56,630 nt of DNA, from assembly GCA_964394665.1 (NCBI GenBank), contig CAYMYN010000026.1, positions 1-56,630 on the forward strand. The letters run 5' to 3'. The notes under the pieces were generated by a model, which saw nothing but the letters and a program-made list of their open reading frames with translations, did not search any database and was not told the DNA's origin. This DNA comes from CAYMYN01 sp964394665. Its GTDB lineage: Bacteria; Planctomycetota; UBA1135; GCA-002686595. Shown one piece after another: positions 50,703 through 56,630 of the stretch. The position numbers and the translations under genes were made by a program. Position 1 is the first letter of the stretch; each line of letters begins with the position of its first letter.

Positions 50703-51655
50703 CGCCCGCGGCCCTCGTCCAGCACGCGCTGGGGCACGGGCTCGAGGTCCCACACCAGCCCCACGGCGGCCAGCGCGCGCAGGGCCCAGTAGCTGGGGTC
50801 GAACTCCCACCGATAGAACCCCTGGCGCGCCGCCGGCGGGTAGCGGTGGTGGTTGTTGTGCCAGCCTTCGCCGAGCGTGATCAGGGCCAGCAGGGCGTTG
50901 TTGCGGCTGTCGTCGCGCGTGGCGAAGCGCCGCGATCCGAACTGGTGCGCGAGGGAGTTGATCGTGAACGTCCCGTGGTAGAGGGCGATGGTCGAGATCA
51001 CGAAGCCCCACACGAGCATCTGCGGGCCGCTGGTGCCGAGCGCGGGCCAGGCCACGCCGAGCCACGCGCCCAACCCGTAGCAGGAAGCCGCCAGCAGCAG
51101 GGGCGCGAGGGTGTCGAAGCGGTCGAGCAGCGCCAGCTCCGGGAAGCGGGCGAAGTCCGGCACCAGCTCGCGCCGCGTGCGGAAGCTGCCCCGGCTCAGC
51201 ACCCAGCCGACGTGGCTCCACCAGAAGCCGTGGCGCTTGGGCGAGTGCACGTCCTCCTCCTTGTCCGCGGCGCGGTGGTGCTGGCGGTGGTGCGCCGCCC
51301 ACCACAGCGGCCCGCGCTGGGTCGCCGAGGCGCCGAGCAACGCGAAGCTGAACTGCACGGCGCGCGAGGTGCGGAAGGCGCGGTGCGAGAAGTAGCGGTG
51401 GTAGAAGGCCGTGATGGCGAACATGCGCACCAGGTAGAGCGCGAGCGCGACCCCCACGGCGACCGGGCTCCAGCCGACGACGAACACCAGGGCGCAGGCC
51501 GCGTGCAGGGCCAGGAAGGGCACGACTCGCAGCCACTCCAGGCGCCGGTCGCCGTCCTGGGCGGGATCCGCGCCCGCCCAGGCGTCGAACCAACGCACGA
51601 AGGTCAGGAGCGCCGCGCGCCGGGGCGCGCTGGGGGTGTCGGAGAGGTTCGTCAC
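50699..51655 (-). CDS. Membrane fatty-acid desaturase (acyl-CoA Delta9 type)
   Basis: A 318-residue integral-membrane di-iron desaturase. All three His boxes are present: HRYFSH (86-91), HHRQHH (122-127) and HNNHH (near 265, in LGEGWHNNHHRYPP), the pattern of Delta9 acyl-CoA or acyl-lipid desaturases. Four or so membrane spans flank them. It would make the cis double bond on which the CFA-type enzymes act. Start at GTG 51655 overlaps the methyltransferase stop (GTGA); its stop overlaps the amine oxidase start (ATGA). Confidence 0.93.
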   Translation of the reverse strand: MTNLSDTPSAPRRAALLTFVRWFDAWAGADPAQDGDRRLEWLRVVPFLALHAACALVFVVGWSPVAVGVALALYLVRMFAITAFYHRYFSHRAFRTSRAVQFSFALLGASATQRGPLWWAAHHRQHHRAADKEEDVHSPKRHGFWWSHVGWVLSRGSFRTRRELVPDFARFPELALLDRFDTLAPLLLAASCYGLGAWLGVAWPALGTSGPQMLVWGFVISTIALYHGTFTINSLAHQFGSRRFATRDDSRNNALLALITLGEGWHNNHHRYPPAARQGFYRWEFDPSYWALRALAAVGLVWDLEPVPQRVLDEGRGR

Positions 51656-52695
51656 GACGGCTGGGTCCTGGGCGCGAGCAGGTGGTGCGACACCCACCAC
51701 TCGCGGCCCTCGCGGTAGGCGAAGAGCTCGGCGCAGGCCATGAAGAACAGACGCCAGCGGCGCAGCCAGGTCTCGGCCCCTTCCCCGTGGACGCCGCGCA
51801 GCACGGCCAGCGCCTCGGAGCGCCGCGCGTCGAGGTTCGCGAGCCAGGCCTCGGCGGTGCGCGCGTAGTGCGTGCCGTCGACGACGTGGCTCTCGGCGAC
51901 CTCGAAGGGGATCTGGAGCTCGGCGAGCAGCCCGTGGGCCGGCATCATGCCACCGCTGAAGAAGTGCTCGCCCATCCAGTCGCTCGCGTCGCGCGTCTCG
52001 AAGGGGTAGGCCAGCTCGCGGTGCGCGAAGACGTGCAGGAACACCCGGCCGTCCGGCGCCAACCAGCGGCGCACGCGCCCGAGCAACGCCTCCCAGTTGC
52101 GCACGTGCTCGAACATCTCGACCGAGACCACGCGCTCGAAGCGCCCCGGCTCCAGCTCGAGGGTGGCGACGTCGAGGGTGCGGATCTCGATGTTCGCGAG
52201 CCCACGCTCGGCGGCCCGGGCCAGGATGAACGCGCGCTGCGAGGCGGAGTTCGAGATGGCGAGGATGCGGCTCGCCGGATACCGCTCCGCCATCCACAGG
52301 GTCAGCGAACCCCAACCACAGCCCAGCTCCAGGATCTCCTGCCCGTCGCGCAGGCCCGCGCGTTGGGCCGTCAGGGCCAGCATGTCGCGCTCGGAGTCGG
52401 CCAGGGTCGCGGTGGGCGAACCCCAGTATCCGCCGCTGTACTTGAGATGCGGTCCGAGCACGAGCTCGTAGAAGGCCGCCGGCACCTCGTAGTGTTGTTC
52501 GTTGGCCTTCTCGGGCACCAACGTCACGGGCGAGGCGCGCATGGCCCGCGCGAAGGCGCGCCGGGCGGCGGCCGGATCGCCCGCGCAGCGCGCGAGCTCC
52601 TCGCGCAGCCGTTGGCGCAGGAGGCGCCGGATGCCGATGCGCGTCAGGGCGTCGGGCACGGCCCCGCGCTCGATCAGTCGGATGGCGGTCTTCAA
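51652..52695 (-). CDS. CFA-synthase-like SAM-dependent methyltransferase
   Basis: A 347-residue enzyme distinct from the canonical CFA synthase of the same operon. It lacks the N-terminal domain, starting with a basic helix (LIERGAVPDALTRIGIRRLLRQRL), then NEQHYEVPAAFYELVLGPHLKYSGGYW, motif I ILELGCGWGSLTLWMAERYP, and VVSVEMFEHVRNWE, ending WRLFFMACAELFAYREGREWW. This class usually lies beside DUF1295 genes; some members methylate unsaturated phospholipid chains. Start at a TTG at 52695, whose TTGA overlaps the DUF1295 stop; it ends with a GTGA overlap with the desaturase. Confidence 0.9.
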   Translation of the reverse strand: MKTAIRLIERGAVPDALTRIGIRRLLRQRLREELARCAGDPAAARRAFARAMRASPVTLVPEKANEQHYEVPAAFYELVLGPHLKYSGGYWGSPTATLADSERDMLALTAQRAGLRDGQEILELGCGWGSLTLWMAERYPASRILAISNSASQRAFILARAAERGLANIEIRTLDVATLELEPGRFERVVSVEMFEHVRNWEALLGRVRRWLAPDGRVFLHVFAHRELAYPFETRDASDWMGEHFFSGGMMPAHGLLAELQIPFEVAESHVVDGTHYARTAEAWLANLDARRSEALAVLRGVHGEGAETWLRRWRLFFMACAELFAYREGREWWVSHHLLAPRTQPS

Positions 52696-53498
52696 GCAGT
52701 TCCTCCGCGCTCCTCGAGGGAGCGCACGGGTCCGGGGAAGAAGGCGTTGGTGGTCGCTTGGTAGCGGCGGTAGTCCGCGCCGCGGGTCTCGAGGGCGCGC
52801 CGCTCGGTGGGCGGGATACCCGTGACCTTCAGCACGAGCAGCAACATGGCCGCCGGCGCGAGCCAGGCGAAGCCGCCGTAGGGCAGCCCCGTCGCCAGCA
52901 ACGCCAGGCCGATCCAGATCCACCACTCGAAGAAGTAGTTGGGGTGGCGCGAGACGCGCCACAGCCCGGCGCGGCAGGTGCGGCCGCGGTTCGCCGGGTC
53001 GCGTCTCCAGGCGGCGAGCTGGCGGTCGGCGATCCCCTCGCCGACCAGCCCCGCGAGGAACACGCCCGCGCCGAGCAGGTCCCACGCGCGCCAGCCGGCC
53101 TCGGCGGCCACCAGCGCCGGTAGGGTCGCCGCCGAGAGGGCCGCGGCGAGCAGGGCCTGGGCCTGGAAGAAGACGAAGCTCCAGCGCGGCCAACGCGCCC
53201 CCGCTTCGGCGCGCAGGGCGGCATACCGGCCGTCCTCCTCCGCGGCGCTGGCGAGTCGGCGCACCAGGTGCGTGGTCAGCCGCACCGACCACAGCAGCAC
53301 CAGCGCCGCCACCAGCCCGCGCCGCGGTCCCCAACCCCCGGCGGCGAGCGCGTAGCCCGTCACCGCCGCGCCGATGCCCGCGCTCCAGGCCGCGTCGACC
53401 CAGCCCGCGTCCCGCGTGCGCAGTTGCCAGACCCACAGGGCCGCCATCGCCGCCGCGAGCAGCGCCCAGGCGACCAGGGGCCAGACCCAGGGGCTCAC
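52692..53498 (-). CDS. DUF1295 family membrane protein (steroid 5-alpha-reductase-like)
   Basis: A 268-residue protein with about six spans and the C-terminal signature RVSRHPNYFFEWWIWIGLALL, KVTGIPPTERRALETRGADYRRYQATTNAFFPG. The family is related to steroid 5-alpha-reductase C-terminal/isoprenylcysteine methyltransferase domains, but no substrate is proven. Start at GTG 53498, after a G-rich ribosome binding site; a GTG at 53516 is also in frame. It is the first gene of the seven-gene lipid operon. Confidence 0.92.
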   Translation of the reverse strand: MSPWVWPLVAWALLAAAMAALWVWQLRTRDAGWVDAAWSAGIGAAVTGYALAAGGWGPRRGLVAALVLLWSVRLTTHLVRRLASAAEEDGRYAALRAEAGARWPRWSFVFFQAQALLAAALSAATLPALVAAEAGWRAWDLLGAGVFLAGLVGEGIADRQLAAWRRDPANRGRTCRAGLWRVSRHPNYFFEWWIWIGLALLATGLPYGGFAWLAPAAMLLLVLKVTGIPPTERRALETRGADYRRYQATTNAFFPGPVRSLEERGGTA

Positions 53499-53614
53499 GG
53501 CCCGCCCCCCGCCCACGGGCGTGAACCCGGCCGGGCGCTCGGGAAGTCGGGACGGGGGCTCTTCATGGCGAGGCGAGGCCTGGGATTCGCCGCCCGCCCC
53601 CTCCCGGATGCTCC

Positions 53615-53653
53615 CGGGCGCGGGTCCGGCGACGGTCGCCGGACCCGCGCCCG
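53615..53653 (-). terminator. 19-bp perfect inverted repeat between the FAD gene and the lipid operon
   Basis: CGGGCGCGGGTCCGGCGAC (53615-53633) and its exact reverse complement (53635-53653) are separated by one base. The stem starts 27 bp after the stop of the CrtI-like gene, on its transcript, and about 120 bp before the start of the DUF1295 gene. It is probably a strong terminator isolating the two units, or an attenuator if they are co-transcribed. No U-tract. Confidence 0.65.
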
Positions 53654-53679
53654 CCGGAGCTTCCCCGGGTGAGGGCTCG

Positions 53680-55215
53680 TCAGCGGAGCGCGCGCCGCAC
53701 GGCTTCGGCGGTGCGCAGGCCGCCCAGGAAGGTGGCCAGGGCGCTCTGGCCGGGGAACACGCTGTCGCCGACGAGGAACAGGCCCGGGGCGAGCGCGCGG
53801 GGGGTGAGCCGGCGGTAGTTCGCCAGGCCCGCCCGGCGGGGGATGCCGCCCACGGCGCCGGCGGAGCGGCCGGTGAAGCGCTCGAAGGTGCGCGGCGAGG
53901 CGGGCAGCTCGTGGGCCGTGCCCGCGGCCCACTCGGGGGCGCGGGCGGCGATCGTGGTCGCCATGCGGGCCTGGACCTCGGCCACGAGCCGCGCGCGGGC
54001 CGGCGGGTCGAGCCCGCGCAGGCGCTCGAGGGCCAGGTGCGTGGAGGCGGTCAGGGTGCGCAGGCCGCCCGGCGCGCGCTCCGTCTCGGCGGCCGAGGAG
54101 ATCGAGACGAACACGTGATTGCCTTCGACCAGGGGCGCGGCCGCGTCGAGCACGAGCTGGAGGTGCGCCGCGCCGTCCCCGGCCCCCCGCGGCGCGCGCA
54201 CCGCCCGATAGAGCATGCACGCGCCCCAGCCTGCGGCGACGTCGCGCTCGAGCCCGGCCAGGCGCGTGCTCGGCGGGGCCGATGCCCCGAGCAGGGTGCG
54301 CAGGGCCGCCGGGACGAGGTTGGCGACGACGGCCCGCGCTTCGATCGGGCCGCGGCGGGTGTGGGCGCGCCAGCCGCTCGGGCGACGCTCGAGGGCGCGC
54401 ACCCGTTGGGTGAAGCGCACCTCGCCGCCGGCCGTGCGGATCGCGCGCACCAGCTCGCGCGGCAACGTGCCGACGCCGCCGACCAGGTGCGCGGCGCCGC
54501 GGTGCACGTGGTCGAGGGCGATCAGGGCCAGGGGCGCCTCGGCCTCGCGCGCCGAGCACTGGACCGTGATCTGGCAACCCGCGTCGGCGAACAGCCGCAG
54601 GGGGAAGAAGTCCCACGCGCCGTCGCGGCGCAGGACCTGCTCCAGGGTGCGGCCGACGAGCGGCGCGAGCTCGCGCAGCAGGCGCGGGGCGCTGCGCGCG
54701 TGGTCCACGAGGGCGCGCCCATCGAAGGGCGGCAACGACCCGGGGCGCGCGAGCAGGGGCCAGGCGAGCTCCGCCACGCGCCGCTGGCGACCGAGGCAGC
54801 GGAGCAGGGCCTCGCGCGGGGCGCCGGGGAGGGCCAACAGCTCGCGCTCGAAGTCCTCCCGTCGGCGGCGGATCGGGAGCCGCAGGTCCTGTGCCCGCAG
54901 CTCGATCACGGGGTCGAGCCACTCGAGCTCGAGCTCCAACCCGTGGCGCTGCGCGAGCTCGGCGAAGAGCTGCCCCTCGCCCAGCCCCGCCACGAGGGTT
55001 GCGCCGGCTTCGAAGCGGTACCCGTCGCGCCCGAAGGTCGCCGCGCAGCCGCCGGGATAGTCGAGCGCCTCGACGAGCGCGACGTCGAGCCCCGCCTCGA
55101 CCAGCCCCAGGGCGGCCCCCAGCCCCCCGAAGCCGGCCCCGACCACCAGCGCATCGAAGACCCGCGCGGCGGCGCCGGAGCGCGGCGCGCGTCGGTCGGT
55201 GGGGGAGCTCTGCAC
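53680..55215 (-). CDS. CrtI/CrtISO-like FAD-dependent oxidoreductase
   Basis: A 511-residue flavoprotein. The N-terminal FAD motif is FDALVVGAGFGGLGAALGLVEAG followed by VALVEALDYPGGCAATFGRDGYRFEAGATL, as in phytoene desaturases and carotenoid isomerases. A long central substrate region follows, then ALAPGLFLVGDSVFPGQSALATFLGGLRTA at the C-terminus, the CrtI-type FAD C-terminal motif. Likely substrates are carotenoids or other polyenes; retinol saturase-like activity is another option. GTG at 55215, near the divergent lipoprotein gene (56 bp apart). It lies directly upstream of the lipid operon behind a strong hairpin. Confidence 0.87.
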   Translation of the reverse strand: MQSSPTDRRAPRSGAAARVFDALVVGAGFGGLGAALGLVEAGLDVALVEALDYPGGCAATFGRDGYRFEAGATLVAGLGEGQLFAELAQRHGLELELEWLDPVIELRAQDLRLPIRRRREDFERELLALPGAPREALLRCLGRQRRVAELAWPLLARPGSLPPFDGRALVDHARSAPRLLRELAPLVGRTLEQVLRRDGAWDFFPLRLFADAGCQITVQCSAREAEAPLALIALDHVHRGAAHLVGGVGTLPRELVRAIRTAGGEVRFTQRVRALERRPSGWRAHTRRGPIEARAVVANLVPAALRTLLGASAPPSTRLAGLERDVAAGWGACMLYRAVRAPRGAGDGAAHLQLVLDAAAPLVEGNHVFVSISSAAETERAPGGLRTLTASTHLALERLRGLDPPARARLVAEVQARMATTIAARAPEWAAGTAHELPASPRTFERFTGRSAGAVGGIPRRAGLANYRRLTPRALAPGLFLVGDSVFPGQSALATFLGGLRTAEAVRRALR

Positions 55216-55270
55216 AGCGCGTCCTACGCCCGCGGTGTCCGGCGCGCGCCTCCGGGCGTACTCCGGGTGC

Positions 55271-55828
55271 ATGCGATGCCCTTCGATCCCCGCCCTCGGC
55301 GCTCTGGCCCTGATCCTCGCCGCGGCCTGCAGCTCGCCCCTGGCGAACCGCGACCCCACGGGCGAGGTCTTGCCCTCCGTTAGCGGCACGAGCCTCGACG
55401 GCGACCCGTTCCGTCTGCCCGAGGACCTCGCCGGAGCACCGGCGGTGCTCGTGCTCGGCTTCGTGCAGGAGGCGCAGTTCGACGCCGATCGTTGGTTGCT
55501 CGGCCTGCTGCAAGGCGGCCTCGACCTGCGCGCCCTCGAGGTGCCGACCGCCCGCGGCTGGGTACCCGCACGCCTGCGCGGCCGCATCGACGCCGGGATG
55601 CGCTCGGGGATCCCCTCCGAGGACTGGGCCTCGGTCTGGACCGTCTACGGCCCCGGCGCCGAGCTCCTCCAGTCCTTCACCGGCAACGAGGGCCCGCGCA
55701 ATGCCCGCGTCCTGCTGCTCGACGCCCAGGGCCAGGTGCGCTGGTTTCACGACCGCGGCTTCTCGCCCGCGAAGCTGCTCGAGCTCTCCGCCGCCGCGGG
55801 CGCGCTCGAGCGCGAACCCGCGCGCTGA
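55271..55828 (+). CDS. Thioredoxin-like lipoprotein (uncertain)
   Basis: A 185-residue lipoprotein; ATG at 55271 precedes a hydrophobic signal ending LAAAC-S (lipobox). The middle and C-terminal parts look like a thioredoxin-type fold: APAVLVLGFVQEAQFDADRWLLGLLQGGLD and NARVLLLDAQGQVRWFHDRGFSPAKLLEL, with no CxxC. Such Cys-free domains occur in assembly factors. I do not assign a function. It diverges from the CrtI-like gene. Confidence 0.7.
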   Translation: MRCPSIPALGALALILAAACSSPLANRDPTGEVLPSVSGTSLDGDPFRLPEDLAGAPAVLVLGFVQEAQFDADRWLLGLLQGGLDLRALEVPTARGWVPARLRGRIDAGMRSGIPSEDWASVWTVYGPGAELLQSFTGNEGPRNARVLLLDAQGQVRWFHDRGFSPAKLLELSAAAGALEREPAR

Positions 55829-55895
55829 CGCCCCCGAGCGCGAACCCGCGTCCCGATCGTCGCTCCCCCGCGCCGGGCCGCTAGGCTTGGAGCCC

Positions 55896-56096
55896 GTGGA
55901 GCGACGTCCGCCCATCCCCGCGCCGACCCCGGCGCCCTCGCCCCTCGCCAGCGATGCGCAGGTGCCCGACGATGGCATCGACCTCAGCCTGGTGCGCTGG
56001 TCTCTGTCCCTCACCCCGCAGGAGCGACTGGACGTGCTCCAGGAAAACGTCGACGCCCTGACCCGCCTTCGCGATGACGCCGCGGCGCAGCGCTGA
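55896..56096 (+). CDS. Small protein of the type that precedes MJ0435-like nucleotidyltransferases
   Basis: A 66-residue protein with a GTG start. The C-terminal half reads DDGIDLSLVRWSLSLTPQERLDVLQENVDALTRLRD. This matches my memory of a short family (D-x-S-L-x-x-W-x-L-S-L-T-P-x-E-R-L-x-x-L-Q) that usually stands directly before a nucleotidyltransferase gene, often overlapping it. Here the stop overlaps an ATG at 56074 as expected, but only the first few codons of that partner remain. The N-terminus is Pro-rich. Confidence 0.6.
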   Translation: MERRPPIPAPTPAPSPLASDAQVPDDGIDLSLVRWSLSLTPQERLDVLQENVDALTRLRDDAAAQR

Positions 56097-56130
56097 CTTC
56101 GAGGAGCTCCTGCGCGCCCTCGGCGATCAC
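56074..56130 (+). pseudogene. 5' remnant of a probable nucleotidyltransferase gene
   Basis: Starting at the ATG at 56074 the frame reads MTPRRSADFEELLRALGDHT, the usual opening of nucleotidyltransferase partner proteins (…DF-E-ELL-RAL…) that continue with a G-G-Y-A-x-x motif. Here the frame then enters the 3' end of the opposite-strand MATE gene and ceases to resemble the family. So all but the first ~20 codons are missing. Alternatively these codons are accidental; only a search of the ~20 residues would tell. Confidence 0.45.
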
Positions 56131-56583
56131 ACGTGCCGGGCCGCGCGGGCGGGGCCGCGGCGGGCGATCCAGGCGACGAGGGCCAGGGCGACGGCGCCCA
56201 GGCCCAGGGCGAGGCCCCACCAGATGCCGGCCAGGCCCCAGCCGGCGCGGAAGGCGAGCAGCCAGGCGAGGGGCAGGGCCAGGGCGTAGAAGCCGAGCAG
56301 GTGGAACAGGGCCGCGGGGCGCGTGCGGCCCATGCCGCGCAGCACGCCGCCGGCGACGACCTGGGTGCCGTCGAAGATCTGGAAGGCGGCGGCGATGGGC
56401 AGGATCGCGGCGCACAGGGCGATCACCTCCCTTTGGTCGGCGCCGACGAAGATGCGCGGCAGGTGTTCGCGGCCGAGCAGGAAGATCAGCGCGGCGAAGA
56501 GCATCACGCCCGCGCCGAGCGAGAGCGCCGCCCAGGCCGCGCGTTGGGCGTCGAGCTCGCGGCGCGCGCTGTTCTGCTCCCCG
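56127..56583 (-). CDS. MATE-family efflux protein, 3' part only, 5' disrupted at the window edge
   Basis: About 152 residues of the C-terminal third of a MATE transporter: QRAAWAALSLGAGVMMLFAAL, ALCAAILPIAAAFQIFDGTQVVAGGVLRGMGRTRPA and LALGLGAVALALVAWIARR. The frame remains open until an in-frame TGA at 56610-56612, but beyond about 56583 the residues no longer look like MATE and the base composition is less GC-rich. So the 5' two-thirds is absent, replaced by unrelated DNA or an assembly join. As it stands the gene cannot encode a functional exporter. Confidence 0.75.
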
Positions 56584-56630
56584 AAATTCTGGCGCCCAGA
56601 AGGGGTGAATCAAGCGGGGTAATCGCTGCC

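Noticed and set aside
56011..56613. Minus-strand 200-residue frame covering the MATE gene
   Set aside because: Different frame from the recognisable MATE residues; Arg/Pro-rich shadow.
1..56630. CRISPR array, tRNA or rRNA genes
   Set aside because: No regularly spaced identical repeats and no T-loop/anticodon-like fold or rRNA consensus noticed by eye.

Overview
The window is very GC-rich DNA from a bacterium, most likely a member of the Planctomycetota. Several features point there: an ECF sigma factor overlapping a membrane-anchored Hanks-type kinase, secreted beta-helix and carboxypeptidase-regulatory-like proteins, three consecutive EutN/CcmL pentamer genes with a class II aldolase, an exosortase E/protease fusion with a VPEID-type substrate, and a sulfatase-fold lipoprotein. 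The taxonomic call is inference; no rRNA or marker gene is present. I saw no tRNA, rRNA or CRISPR array. A run of ten N at 43529-43538 marks an assembly gap, and both window ends cut genes.

Layout. 1-9.6 kb: end of a membrane protein, a WD40 protein, an ECF sigma/kinase pair, a cluster of six perfect hairpins (5208-5383), secreted proteins and a 196-bp MITE-like element with CTAG target duplications (7406-7609). 9.6-18.3 kb: sulfatase-fold lipoprotein, ABC ATPase with alpha/beta hydrolase, an overlapping glutaredoxin/FHA/Lon-like protease operon, and a sugar dehydrogenase fused to cytochrome c. 18.5-32.7 kb: an exopolysaccharide and surface-sorting region holding a GT-C glycosyltransferase, O-antigen ligase-like protein, PKD/beta-helix secreted protein, exosortase E/protease, its tiny APEID-tagged substrate, sugar transferase, CpsD-like ATPase, Wzz, Wza and flippase. 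32.8-36.3 kb: a purine-nucleosidase-like phosphorylase coupled to squalene/phytoene synthase, a small protein and a GT4. 36.4-39.5 kb: aldolase, three EutN shell pentamers and a parvulin-type isomerase. 39.7-45.4 kb: YceI, a membrane protein, and a second ECF sigma coupled to a large membrane protein placed like an anti-sigma factor, then a TPR protein.

45.4-55.2 kb: a CarH/LitR-type B12 photoreceptor-repressor (Wx9EH motif present) next to seven translationally overlapping genes: DUF1295, CFA-like methyltransferase, fatty-acid desaturase, flavin amine oxidase, DUF1365, cyclopropane-fatty-acid synthase and DUF2878. A CrtI-like FAD oxidoreductase lies upstream. This reads as a light-responsive membrane-lipid modification module and is the most interesting system in the window. 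The right end holds a lipoprotein, a small protein with the first ~20 codons of what was probably a nucleotidyltransferase, and a 5'-truncated MATE transporter.

Many genes are chained by 1-4 bp start/stop overlaps (ATGA, GTGA, TTGA, TGATG). I used these to choose starts, including four probable TTG starts.
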